64,000 bases of DNA, from the NCBI RefSeq assembly GCF_000422465.1, contig NZ_AULV01000014.1:124001-188000 (forward strand), given 5' to 3'. Origin of the DNA: Paenibacillus harenae DSM 16969. GTDB lineage: Bacteria; Bacillota; Bacilli; Paenibacillales; Paenibacillaceae. Within the stretch, counting starts at the first letter, position 1; every line of letters starts with the position of its first letter. The translations under genes and the position numbers were made by a program. The notes below the pieces were generated by a model. The model saw only the letters and a list, made by a program, of their open reading frames with translations, searched no databases and had not been told where the DNA came from. Below, piece after piece: positions 17,684 through 26,724 of this stretch.

Positions 17684-18029
17684 GAATGCTTGGCGCATCC
17701 GGGACTTTTTCCAACATAAAGCTACAACACATTATTACATCAAGATCTCGGTTTTTGTTTTAAAGGCTTCAAACCACTTCAAGCGATCAGCGTCCAGCGC
17801 GTCATTGTTTATCGTTCGTAAAACAATTGAAAGTCAACCAAATCAAGCTGTTTCCCCCTATGATTTGCTCCCTTTTGAAAGGAATCGAACTTGCTGCAGG
17901 AGCCGACAATCGGACTAAGATTTTTGTCTAAATATTTTTATGCACCCGGTTTATAACTCGACAGAAATTGTGTTGCATGCCTGATATACTCTAGTTAACT
18001 CTTAATACTAGTTTGGGGGGAATGGAAGA
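17684..18029. other. intergenic region upstream of the tandem small-protein genes
   Basis: About 345 bp. No gene, terminator or strong inverted repeat was recognised. The last 60 bp contain TATACT (17991-17996) as a possible -10 for the small-protein genes, with no good -35 partner. Confidence 0.4.
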
Positions 18030-18311
18030 ATGGAAGCTATTTTATTCTTTATCTTGAGTCTTATGATGGGAGTCAAACGCGATATGGCAAAACAGACCGA
18101 TAAAGCTAAACCAGCCTGTCTTGGCAGAATCTATTCGTTTGAAGCGTACTTGATTGAGAAGCAACCGATATCCGTCTTACCGGATAGGCAGAAGAATACT
18201 GTGACGCTGCAGCCATTCATCCCCGTACAGAAAAGCTCGCAACGCAGTCCGCGTTCCGAATGGCAGATTTGGTGCGAGAATAATAGAATGTTATTCCGGA
18301 ACTCCGCATAA
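18030..18311 (+). CDS. small protein of unknown function, first of a tandem pair
   Basis: A 93-residue protein with GGGGGG upstream of the ATG. The N-terminus is hydrophobic (MEAILFFILSLMMG) followed by a basic stretch, suggesting a membrane-associated or amphipathic helix. A conserved centre IYSFEAYLIEKQ then leads to LPDRQK, and the C-terminus is NNRMLFRNSA. It shares length, N-terminus, centre and C-terminus with the next gene at 18380. Shared protein pattern with diverged DNA argues that both are real, selected genes. I do not recognise the family, and no enzymatic motif is visible. Confidence 0.75.
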   Translation: MEAILFFILSLMMGVKRDMAKQTDKAKPACLGRIYSFEAYLIEKQPISVLPDRQKNTVTLQPFIPVQKSSQRSPRSEWQIWCENNRMLFRNSA

Positions 18312-18379
18312 CACGACAGAAATGATGATTTGTTGTTGGTGTAACGAAGTTAATCCGATCAATAGGGAGGAATAAAAAA

Positions 18380-18661
18380 ATGAAAGCAATTATCTACTTT
18401 TTCTGGAATCTGATGATGGGATTCAAACGAGTCGCTATTAAACTGTCCGATATGGTTACAGCAAGTCTTGTTTTAATTTATTCTTTTGAAGCGCACATGT
18501 TTGGGCATCAAAGGGCAGCCGCCTTGCCGAATAGACAGAAGCAGCATTACATGATGCTGCTGCCATCCGTCTCTATACAGAAAGACTCGCAAAATCGACC
18601 GCATATGAAAAGGCAGATATACAGCGAGTACAATAAAATGTTGTTCCGGAGTTCCGCTTGA
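18380..18661 (+). CDS. small protein of unknown function, second of a tandem pair
   Basis: Exactly 93 residues, like its upstream neighbour, with AGGGAGG before the ATG at 18380. The two align along their length: LMMGxKR near residue 11, IYSFEAH at about 34, LPNRQK at about 50, IQKDSQ at about 67 and NKMLFRSSA at the end. The 68-bp spacing allows one transcript. A 10-bp perfect hairpin starts at the stop codon. The pair is probably an ancient duplication. Possible roles are small membrane regulators or secreted factors; nothing in the sequence decides. Confidence 0.75.
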   Translation: MKAIIYFFWNLMMGFKRVAIKLSDMVTASLVLIYSFEAHMFGHQRAAALPNRQKQHYMMLLPSVSIQKDSQNRPHMKRQIYSEYNKMLFRSSA

Positions 18662-18685
18662 GAAGTTATGTTCAGCATAACTTCT
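18661..18685 (+). terminator. strong hairpin at the end of the small-protein genes
   Basis: AGAAGTTATG, loop TTCAG, CATAACTTCT, a perfect 10-bp stem beginning at the last base of the stop codon. The following T-run is poor (CTCATGTT), so termination efficiency is uncertain. Confidence 0.55.
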
Positions 18686-18704
18686 CTCATGTTAAAATTT
18701 GAAA

Positions 18705-19406
18705 TCACGAATTCGCTAATCGATTTTCAAGCTTTTGCTTATGGAACCCCTTCACAATTAACCAGACTGCCAGGCTCATCTCATAAACGCCCACCGGCAG
18801 AGCAATGAGTCCTTTTGCTGCTGAGAAAGGTTCTACAATACCAAACAGTTCAAGTAATCCGGCTATGAATACTGAAACAGCTGTAATCATACCGAATAGC
18901 GCTAGCCGTTTCGGCACCAAGCCTGTTCTATAAAGTAAATAACTATACATTATCGTATTTACGCCTAGCATGAAATTCGGACCCAACATAGAAGTCCAAC
19001 GATGAAAGGCTTGCAGCATGTAACCGATAGCGAGAAGATTTTCTTCCCTTTCTACGCTGCCTGCTTCATAATGTATACTAAGCTGCAACAAACCTAATAT
19101 ACTCACCACGCCTATTGCAATAAGAACGGCTTCCATAAAACGAAAACAAAGATATCCTAATGCCATGTGCTCATTCCAACGACGAATATAAGGGAACAGC
19201 ATAACTGCTGTCCCAACTGCCGTCAGTACGAGCAAAAGATCATTGATTACACCGATTAAAACCTTCGTCTTAAATCCATCGGCTACGGACATATACCATT
19301 GCTCTGATAGTACCGGTTGATAAAAGACAACCGCTATGACTGAAGTGACCGCAGCTACGATATAAAAAATACCTAATAAAATTCCATTCTTTCTGTCTCG
19401 TGTCAT
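18705..19406 (-). CDS. DUF4386 domain-containing membrane protein
   Basis: This 233-residue protein has about six membrane segments. The N-terminus GILLGIFYIVAAVTSVIA and the central RWTSMLGPNFMLGVNTIMYSYLLYRTGLVPK are typical of DUF4386 proteins. AGGAGG precedes the ATG at 19406. It is divergent from the AraC-type regulator at 19497, with only 90 bp between the starts, so that regulator probably controls it. The biochemical role of DUF4386 is not known. Confidence 0.85.
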   Translation of the reverse strand: MTRDRKNGILLGIFYIVAAVTSVIAVVFYQPVLSEQWYMSVADGFKTKVLIGVINDLLLVLTAVGTAVMLFPYIRRWNEHMALGYLCFRFMEAVLIAIGVVSILGLLQLSIHYEAGSVEREENLLAIGYMLQAFHRWTSMLGPNFMLGVNTIMYSYLLYRTGLVPKRLALFGMITAVSVFIAGLLELFGIVEPFSAAKGLIALPVGVYEMSLAVWLIVKGFHKQKLENRLANS

Positions 19407-19496
19407 TGCTTTACCTCCTGGAAATAATCAGTTGGCTGATTTTCAATGCTATACCCTTTTCGAAATATTCAGAAACACTTGATATAAGGAGTTACT

Positions 19497-20366
19497 ATGG
19501 AACATCATGAAGTAATTGAATTGGCTTTGGATCATATTGAGAAAAACTTGCAGCAACCTTTAACCGTGGAGTCTGTTGCCCATACCTTCAACATGTCCAA
19601 ATTTTATTTTCATCGGCTTTTTTCTGCCATGATGGGTTGTTCATTAAACCAATACATACTATCCAGAAGATTGAATGCATCACTAGAATTAATTCAAAAC
19701 GATAATTTTTCTCTAACAGATATTGCCTACCAGCTGAACTTTGGAACTCAATCCTCATTCACCCGCGCTTTCAAACGCCAATACGGTATGGCTCCAAGCT
19801 CACTAAGAGTAAAAAATATGAACATGCCTCAAACACCAATACCTTCAGTGGTAAAAAGACCCATTAAAAACATCAATGGCGATGTTGTCGCCGATTTCAC
19901 CCTAACGGAGCTCGAATCAACCAGGGTGAGCGGCATCGCTTTTGAAGTTGATCTGGCAGTTGATGATTACAAGTCGAAAATCCGATCTCTTTCAAAAATG
20001 CTATTAGATAACATTGATGAAACAATAACTGGATCCTGTTATGTCATCTATTCAAACTGCCAACCGAATTCAACCCGCTTCAGGGCCCTGTTCGGGGTTC
20101 CGCACGATATCCAGATAGATATCCCTTTTTATTTTACCGTCGATGTTCCACAGCTCTTCTGTGCCAAGTTCAAATATTTTGGTGATCTACTTGACATAGG
20201 AGATGTCTTCATAGCTGATTATGCAAGATTTTTGAAGATTTCCAAGCAGGAAACGGAGCATTCACATATCGAACTCATTCAAGTTTTTGATAACATTCAC
20301 AATCTGGATTCGGCCTATCACATCTATGCGCCTGTCAAAAAACTGCCTATTGATTTAGATCTATAA
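19497..20366 (+). CDS. AraC-family regulator with GyrI-like effector domain
   Basis: A 289-residue protein with an N-terminal double helix-turn-helix (about residues 8-105; motifs VAHTFNMSKFYFHRLFS and LNFGTQSSFTRAFKRQYGMAPS). The C-terminal region of about 165 residues is of the GyrI-like/effector-binding type that binds small hydrophobic or cationic ligands, as in SoxS/Rob-like and BltR-related regulators. GGAG lies 5 nt upstream of the ATG. It is divergent from the DUF4386 gene, its most likely target. Confidence 0.88.
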   Translation: MEHHEVIELALDHIEKNLQQPLTVESVAHTFNMSKFYFHRLFSAMMGCSLNQYILSRRLNASLELIQNDNFSLTDIAYQLNFGTQSSFTRAFKRQYGMAPSSLRVKNMNMPQTPIPSVVKRPIKNINGDVVADFTLTELESTRVSGIAFEVDLAVDDYKSKIRSLSKMLLDNIDETITGSCYVIYSNCQPNSTRFRALFGVPHDIQIDIPFYFTVDVPQLFCAKFKYFGDLLDIGDVFIADYARFLKISKQETEHSHIELIQVFDNIHNLDSAYHIYAPVKKLPIDLDL

Positions 20367-20486
20367 CATCGGCTTACAGTACTCATCATGCCCTTTATGA
20401 TCCTCCTTTCGGTTTCAGTTATTATTTTGATGAACAAAAGATAACATATTAGTTGTAAAGCAGACTTTCCAAATCTTGCTGTAAAC

Positions 20487-20512
20487 GAAAAAAAGCACCT
20501 CTTTCGAGGTGC
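20487..20512 (-). terminator. rho-independent terminator
   Basis: On the minus strand: GCACCTC, loop GAAA, GAGGTGC, TTTTTTTC. It ends the gene finishing at 20558 and lies between convergent genes. Confidence 0.88.
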
Positions 20513-20557
20513 ATAATAATGATTTTTCGGGCTATCCGTAACACTACAATGGCGAAA

Positions 20558-22113
20558 TTATACGGACTCAAATCTTTTTACCAGCGCCAATGCTTCTTCA
20601 TGGCCAGGCTCATGTTTTAATAATTCTCTCGTGTAACTCAAAGCATCTTCTACTAATTCCAATTCGAAACAACAAATGGCTAGACAATAATAGACGGCGG
20701 ATGTTATCTCCTCTTGGTCTTCTTGAATCGATATTTCCAAAAAACGTTTGGAGTCCTCGTACATTTCCATCTCGAACAGTAACAATCCGGCCTCAAGCGC
20801 GATATCATAACGCTGATTCATGACGTAATACGACGACCACATAAGCTGTATGCCCCGAAAAATATCCTGCTTTTCTTCATCATTCGCATCCGGTAACAGA
20901 CTGGAAACCTGCTTCGTACTCTGAAAGAAAAATTCCGCGTCATATCCGCCTAAACGCCAAAAACTTAATATTTGCTGCAATTCCATGCTATCTACATGGG
21001 GATCTACCCATTCCTTCAAACTGAAAAATTCGTCCGGACCAAAGCGCTCAATACAGCGACGATAGGCTAATCTGGTTTGGAAGCAGTCCATCGGCGTATC
21101 CATGTTGATTATACAACCTACATTGATATTTTTATAATGATGCGGGGGAAATAACGCGAGAGCTCCCCTCTGTTCCAATATTTGCCGAATCGCATGGTAG
21201 TTTGCCGTTAAAGAGAAACTTCCATGAAGGATTAACTCCGGCGGATCAGCGAATTTCCAGTTTTCAAGCAAGTGATCCCCTTTGTCTGCTGTCAGCAATA
21301 GAAATCCCGCTTGGGACAATTGATTCAATCGATCTAAACAAGTTAATCCGGCGACCGGAAATAAAATATGCGAATCTTCCAATTGTTCCTGATAAGCAGC
21401 TATGACATCGCGATAAGGATAACTTTTTTGCTCGTACTCCGGCGCCCGCCGATACTCGTATTGCAAGATATTTGATCAAGTATTTCTGACGGTTTAAGTG
21501 AATCCTTACGTTCAGGATATTCGATGAAAACATCCGCTTCATAAATTTGACCTTCATCCACATAAAGCAGCTCTTGCGGAATACTATCAAAAAAGTAGTT
21601 CGCCACAATGATTAAAAGTTGTTTTAAATTTCCTTCACGAATGGCGGCGTCCGACACAATCAAATGCAGAACCGTATCTTGAACGGCATCGAATCGCGCA
21701 AAATCGAGTATTCCCTTGGCAATAAACGATTGTAGAGCCGGATGCTCCTTCCAGGCCAAAACATTGTTCATCGCCAAATCCGTCATGATATATCGAAACG
21801 AAGGTAACGCTATCCCCGCGTAGTCTATCAACCGACATAATTCGTGTAATACATGGAAAGCAAAACGCCCTGCTCCCGCCCCAAGCTCCACAATTTGGAC
21901 AGGGTCTGCGCGATCTTCCTTATTTGCCCGATCTTGAAGAAACCCGAATATCATTTCTGCATATGCCGCAGCGATCAATGGATTGCACGTTATATATTGA
22001 GGAACTTGATCGTTGTTCCAAGCCTTCAATCCTTCTTCTTCATAATATTTCCGCTGAATATTCCATATCGGCGCTTCACTAAAGCGGTAACGTTGTTTAT
22101 TGATACCTGTCAT
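20558..22113 (-). pseudogene. SAM-dependent methyltransferase / TPR-like protein, interrupted by a frameshift
   Basis: Two overlapping minus-strand frames encode the two halves of what should be one protein of about 530 residues. The first (start 22113) carries a SAM-binding motif VELGAGAGRFAFHVLHEL near residue 75 and reads sensibly up to about KPSEILDQ near 21485. The second continues from about 21470 as LQYEYRRAPEYEQ and runs to 20558, ending in TPR-like helices (SAVYYCLAICCFELELVEDALSY). The join needs a -1 shift around CAAATATCTTGCAA, equal to one lost base. The first frame runs on to 21400 with unrelated residues, and the second has no ribosome site and only a TTG. Both halves keep clean coding character, so this is a recent mutation, a sequencing error, or less likely programmed shifting. 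Confidence 0.75.
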
Positions 22114-22128
22114 TTAAACCTTATCCCC

Positions 22129-22485
22129 TTATTTGTAAAACACCTTATCTACATTGTATTTGGCTTTGAATTCGTTAATCATATAGGTTTCATAAATTTC
22201 TCTATGGACGGGGTCCTCGACGATACAAACCTCGATTTTGGTGACTTCGCCCCTGTAATTTTTCATAATGGATACCGTATCTTCAAAATGTTTTTTGATT
22301 CTGGGTCTCAGCTTTCGTGCTTTGCCAACGAACAGAAGTTCATCCCGATCATTGTAAAACATAAAAATCCCCCCTTTTTCTCTTGAAATGAGGTGAAAGT
22401 CCGTAAACCCGTAAATATGGCTTAACTCAGGCTCTTTCTGTTTGTGTATGATGACATCCGGTGTTGGAATCGTTATTTGTATCAT
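22129..22485 (-). CDS. GIY-YIG-fold nuclease-domain protein (UvrC-like N-domain)
   Basis: A protein of about 118 residues whose core GGIFMFYNDRDELLFVGKA, then LRPRIKKHF, matches the GIY-YIG fold of UvrC N-terminal domains. F replaces one canonical Tyr; the catalytic Arg and a Glu (REIYETYMINEF) are present. The start at 22485 gives GGAG a 9-nt spacing, better than 22491 (3 nt). It should act on DNA as a nicking nuclease or in excision repair, but stand-alone members are poorly characterised. It starts upstream of the interrupted methyltransferase gene on the same strand, 15 bp away. Confidence 0.8.
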   Translation of the reverse strand: MIQITIPTPDVIIHKQKEPELSHIYGFTDFHLISREKGGIFMFYNDRDELLFVGKARKLRPRIKKHFEDTVSIMKNYRGEVTKIEVCIVEDPVHREIYETYMINEFKAKYNVDKVFYK

Positions 22486-22692
22486 ATCCATTCACTCCTC
22501 TTCTACTGTCTATCCTTTATTCGTATATCCTATTATAACCTCCTGTATTCATGATGTCCTCCATTACGATATGAATAATATTGTATTTAAGCTTTCTCTT
22601 TAAGCCTTCGTTTTTGAAACCGATATATAATATATACTCATTTGCTGATGAGTACCATTGGTTATCAGATCCTGGGAGGCTGCGAACATGTA

Positions 22693-25290
22693 ATGCGGAG
22701 TTTAATGGCGAATATTAAACAGCATATCTATACAATTGTTGGACTGACATTGCTCGGTTTATTCTCTTTGGCATGTTTGAGTTACCCCTTCAAGTTGGTT
22801 CTAGGAATGGAACTCTATTTCACGAGTATTTTCACTTTTATTGCGCTTAGAATATTCGGTTGGAAAAAGGCTGTCGGCTTGGCAGTTACTGTTCAACTAT
22901 TGGCTGTCGCTATTCTGCATGAATCGATGCACTTGGCGATTTTATCGCTATTGGAGCTAATAGCCGCATCTCTCTGGACATTGAAAAAAAAGAGGAGAAT
23001 ATTATTACCCACCCTATTGTTTTGGATCGTAATTGGCGGTCCGTACATTCTGTTGGCAGGCCTATCACAAGGACTGCATCTCAATTTCTATTTGATTCTA
23101 ATTGTGGCCGTCCTCTTTATTAATGCTTTGTTTAATGCGTTATTGGTTGACGTGGCCTCGACTTATATTCCCTACACAAGGCCAAAAAGCACAGGGAGAA
23201 TCCGATTATCCCGCATGCTGATAGATTTGACAGTCTTTAGTATTATCGGATCTTCCTTTTTATTTATTCTTAATACAGGTCACAACGCTGAGCGAACTAT
23301 GATTTCCGATTTAGGGACACAAGCTGCTTCGACAGCAAATTCAATCCTGGAGTCTTATAAGCAATGGACAGGCGGACAAGTCCAAGCGTTGGCTCTTCGA
23401 AGCTGGGTGCAGCTTGGGCATCTGCAAGAATTGATAAGGAACTCATCAGGCTTTGCTGTGAATCAGGCAGTCTATTATGACGGCAATGGAGAATTCATAA
23501 GATCATTTCATTTCAACAATGAAGACTCGACTCTACATTGGATCGGACCGGGACATTGGACTCATATAACTGGAAATTTGCATAAATGGGAGCCCGTAAA
23601 CACATTTACTAATTCCCCTGGCGAAAAATTAAGGGAGACGGCTTACGTTTATAAGCTTAATGTCGACGATTCTACCCTCTTATTGCGTTTTTCTACAGTT
23701 AAATACGCCGAAGAAGTCGTCAATTATTATCTATCGCAGTCGATAAACGTATTGTATATGGTTATGGTGATTGGCTCTCTTGCCCTTTTTTTGCATCGTT
23801 TCGTGATTCGATCCATCAGACTGTTGGCCAAAATCACAACGGATTTGCCGCAGCAAATAAGGACCACTAAATCAACGGAATGGTTCGATTCACACATTGA
23901 GGAAATTTATACTTTGATTCAGAACTTCTCATTTGTTGCTGAGCAATTAAAGCAAATTCTAAAGGAATCCAACCATCATGCTAATTACGATACCTTAACC
24001 GGACTTGCCAATCGGAGACATTTTAATGAATTCACCCAACACGTTCTTGAGGAAAGTTCAGCCCTGAAACAGAGCGTTGCCTTTATGTTTATTGATCTTG
24101 ATCGATTTAAGCCTATCAATGATAAGCTTGGACATGGGGCTGGAGACGAATTGCTTGTGCAAGTAGCCGACCGTTTGAAGAAGGCTTCCGGAAGCAAGGC
24201 TTTTGCTGCGAGACTGGGCGGAGATGAATTCGTTATTGTATATCGCGATACGAGTAAGTCCGAAACTCTGGAACTGGCGTTGCACATTAGCGAACAACTT
24301 CGGATTCCGTTCATTATTAGTCGTCAAGAGGTCAATATCGGCGGGTCAATCGGAATAAGCATGACTCCAGACGATGGATTGGATGCGGAAACCGTGATTA
24401 AACACGCAGATATGGCCATGTATATCGCCAAAGAGCGGAATGACCATTCCTTTGTTTTCTATGAAGATATAGCAAAGCAATTAGTGACGGACAATTGGGA
24501 TATTGCGCACGAACTCCAGTCGACGCTGGAAAACAACCGGCTCACCTTGCATTACCAGCCTATCTTAGATAATCGGACAGGTGACATTGTTAGAGTGGAA
24601 GCCTTGGCGAGATGGCCGCATCCGATTAGGGGACTCATACCGCCAAGTGATTTTATCCCGATTGCTGAACAAAAAAATATGATGGGTATTCTATCTGAAT
24701 ATGTGATTCGCGAAGCTTGTATACAAGGGAAACGATGGTCTGATGAAACCCAACGCAGGCTAAAGATAAGCGTTAATTTATCCAAAAACCAGTTAGCGCA
24801 ACGCGAAACCGCAGAAATGATAGAAAATATATTAAATGAGACAGGCTTCGCTGCAGACCTGTTAGAAATTGAGGTAACGGAAGAGGCATTTTCCGAAGAC
24901 CTTGAACTCGTTGCCGCTTCTCTCCACGATTTGCGTAATCTTGGAGTTCGAGCATGGGTTGATGATTTCGGGAAGGGTTATTCGTCCTTAGCCATAATCG
25001 ATCTCCTGCCCATCCATGGTATCAAGCTGGACCGATTATTTATTCAACGGTTGTCACACAAAAACAGGTCCGTCAGCATCATTCGTCATATGATTAACCT
25101 TGCAAATGAACAAGGCTGGCAGGTCATAGGAGAGGGCATCGAGCATGAAGAGGAGGCACGGCTTCTCATTGATGCCGGATGTTACTTGCTCCAAGGCTAT
25201 TACTTTGGGAAACCAATGAGCGCTTCACAGCTTACAAGGGAGTTGTGCCCACGGGAGGGAACAGGAAGGGGGAGGGAACGTGATTACTAA
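22693..25290 (+). CDS. membrane GGDEF-EAL bifunctional cyclic-di-GMP protein
   Basis: About 865 residues with an N-terminal block of five to six membrane segments (first 160 residues), a further segment, an extracytoplasmic region of about 140 residues, and a last membrane segment near residue 340. GGDEF and EAL domains follow. The cyclase site RLGGDEFVIVY is intact; the RxxD inhibitory site is absent. The EAL domain keeps EALARW, NLSKNQL, EVTEEAF, DDFGKGYSSL, KLDRLFI, GEGIEHEEE and QGYYFGKP, so phosphodiesterase activity is likely. The start is uncertain: ATG 22693 has GGGAGG 13 nt upstream, 22705 has GGAG at 4 nt, and 22642 (TTG) extends further. The stop overlaps the next gene by 11 bp. 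External sensing coupled to c-di-GMP turnover is inferred. Confidence 0.9.
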   Translation: MRSLMANIKQHIYTIVGLTLLGLFSLACLSYPFKLVLGMELYFTSIFTFIALRIFGWKKAVGLAVTVQLLAVAILHESMHLAILSLLELIAASLWTLKKKRRILLPTLLFWIVIGGPYILLAGLSQGLHLNFYLILIVAVLFINALFNALLVDVASTYIPYTRPKSTGRIRLSRMLIDLTVFSIIGSSFLFILNTGHNAERTMISDLGTQAASTANSILESYKQWTGGQVQALALRSWVQLGHLQELIRNSSGFAVNQAVYYDGNGEFIRSFHFNNEDSTLHWIGPGHWTHITGNLHKWEPVNTFTNSPGEKLRETAYVYKLNVDDSTLLLRFSTVKYAEEVVNYYLSQSINVLYMVMVIGSLALFLHRFVIRSIRLLAKITTDLPQQIRTTKSTEWFDSHIEEIYTLIQNFSFVAEQLKQILKESNHHANYDTLTGLANRRHFNEFTQHVLEESSALKQSVAFMFIDLDRFKPINDKLGHGAGDELLVQVADRLKKASGSKAFAARLGGDEFVIVYRDTSKSETLELALHISEQLRIPFIISRQEVNIGGSIGISMTPDDGLDAETVIKHADMAMYIAKERNDHSFVFYEDIAKQLVTDNWDIAHELQSTLENNRLTLHYQPILDNRTGDIVRVEALARWPHPIRGLIPPSDFIPIAEQKNMMGILSEYVIREACIQGKRWSDETQRRLKISVNLSKNQLAQRETAEMIENILNETGFAADLLEIEVTEEAFSEDLELVAASLHDLRNLGVRAWVDDFGKGYSSLAIIDLLPIHGIKLDRLFIQRLSHKNRSVSIIRHMINLANEQGWQVIGEGIEHEEEARLLIDAGCYLLQGYYFGKPMSASQLTRELCPREGTGRGRERDY

Positions 25291-26545
25291 TGCCAGGCTT
25301 CAATCGTTTACGATCATACTTTGTTTTCTGCTAGGTGTGGTCTTAGCCGGTTGTTCCATTGACTCTCCACCCGAGGATTCATTCACTTCGCCAGTTCCCA
25401 AGGCGGATTCAAGTCAAGATTCCGATACGGGGGATACACTGCGGATACTGGCAACAATGGAGAATCAAAGTTGGATCATTGACGAATATCAAAAAAAATT
25501 CCCTGGTCGAGCAGTACTTTGGGACTACGCTACAGGGGATGCTTTTCTTCAAAAGCTGGGCACAACGCCTGCCCCCGATCTGGTCATAGCCGGGAACGAA
25601 CTTCTGAACGTTCTAAGCGGATTCGACTTATTTGAAGATGTCGGTATAGAGCCCTATCATGCGGGGGGACTTATTCAGAAAAAGTGGTTTAATCGTTTGA
25701 CACTGACGCCATTTCAATCCATTGACGGTCAATCGCTTATTGCGATCCCGAAAGATTTTCCAATGGCAGGGACGTTCTATCGAGCCGACATACTGGAGGA
25801 ATACGGCTTTCCTTCAGATCCCGAAGAGCTCGGAGAGTATATGGAGCACCCCAAAAATTGGATTCTGCTTGCCGAGACTCTTAAGTCTCATGGCATTGGG
25901 GTAATTGGTTATACGCATGATGTGCTCAATATGGCTGCGGCTGGATACGGCTATTTCGACCATCATGGAAATTACGCGAGAAACACCGCGGATTTAGTGC
26001 CGTATGCCTCACTTATGATTGATATGGAGCGCAAGGGTTTGGTTTCGAACTGGAATATGTGGGATGATAAAGGTCAACAAGCCATTAGAGATAGTAAGTT
26101 GGTTATGCTATATATGGGAGAATGGGGCTGGGACCTCATCAAACAGTGGGATCCTGATCATTACGAGCAATGGAAGTTCACTCGCCCCCCATTTAACGCC
26201 TATTGGGTTCATGGAGGATCCTTTTTCTCGATCATGAAAGCAAGCCCGAATAAAACCTCAGCATGGGAGTATGTTCAATTGTCGATGGAGATAGAGGGGC
26301 CTTACAGAGAAAGTCTTACCAGCTGGAAATGGCATTCCGGCGTTAGAAATTACCGGTCTTCGCCACTTGCGGTAAAGGCGGAGGAAATTTGGTCGAAACA
26401 GCTGCAAAATTTGGACACGGATATGTCCGGATCGCAATTGCTGCAAACAGTGGAGACCAAGACCTTAGAGGAGCTTGGAAATGATCTTAAAATTCTTAAC
26501 GGATTGTTTAATCATTCGAGCCAAACAGACGTGAATCATGAGTAA
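25280..26545 (+). CDS. extracellular solute-binding lipoprotein coupled to a GGDEF-EAL gene
   Basis: A 421-residue family 1 solute-binding protein with GTG start at 25280 after GGGAGG. The signal peptide ends in lipobox LAGC near residue 25. It is of the MalE/UgpB-like size (about 420), shorter than the 540-residue binding proteins elsewhere in the window. The gene overlaps the upstream cyclic-di-GMP gene by 11 bp, and no permease follows; a convergent regulator comes next. Translational coupling suggests that it delivers ligand to the extracytoplasmic domain of the GGDEF-EAL protein rather than to a transporter. That role is inference from order. Confidence 0.88.
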   Translation: MITNARLQSFTIILCFLLGVVLAGCSIDSPPEDSFTSPVPKADSSQDSDTGDTLRILATMENQSWIIDEYQKKFPGRAVLWDYATGDAFLQKLGTTPAPDLVIAGNELLNVLSGFDLFEDVGIEPYHAGGLIQKKWFNRLTLTPFQSIDGQSLIAIPKDFPMAGTFYRADILEEYGFPSDPEELGEYMEHPKNWILLAETLKSHGIGVIGYTHDVLNMAAAGYGYFDHHGNYARNTADLVPYASLMIDMERKGLVSNWNMWDDKGQQAIRDSKLVMLYMGEWGWDLIKQWDPDHYEQWKFTRPPFNAYWVHGGSFFSIMKASPNKTSAWEYVQLSMEIEGPYRESLTSWKWHSGVRNYRSSPLAVKAEEIWSKQLQNLDTDMSGSQLLQTVETKTLEELGNDLKILNGLFNHSSQTDVNHE

Positions 26546-26577
26546 TATTGTACTTTAACGTTCCGAAAAACGAAAAG

Positions 26578-26650
26578 AAACCGTTTCTTGGTAAATGGAA
26601 TCACCCCTTTACCAAAGAAACGGTTTTTACATTTTGCTCAAGGAGGCGGC
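26578..26650. repeat. 73-bp dispersed repeat with bidirectional terminator hairpin, copy 1
   Basis: It is identical over 73 bp to 43989-44061. The core is an 18-bp stem with one bulge: AAACCGTTTCTTGGTAAA pairs with TTTACCAAAGAAACGGTTT around a 12-nt loop, with T- and A-runs on the two sides. The tail ATTTTGCTCAAGGAGGCGGC is outside the hairpin yet equally conserved. It lies between convergent genes and can terminate both. Confidence 0.9.
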
Positions 26651-26724
26651 GACATCCCCCTGTATAGCTTCTCCTTCCCGGGATCCGCGACCGTTCTGGC
26701 CAGCTGCCTTAAGCTTCGCTTGAG

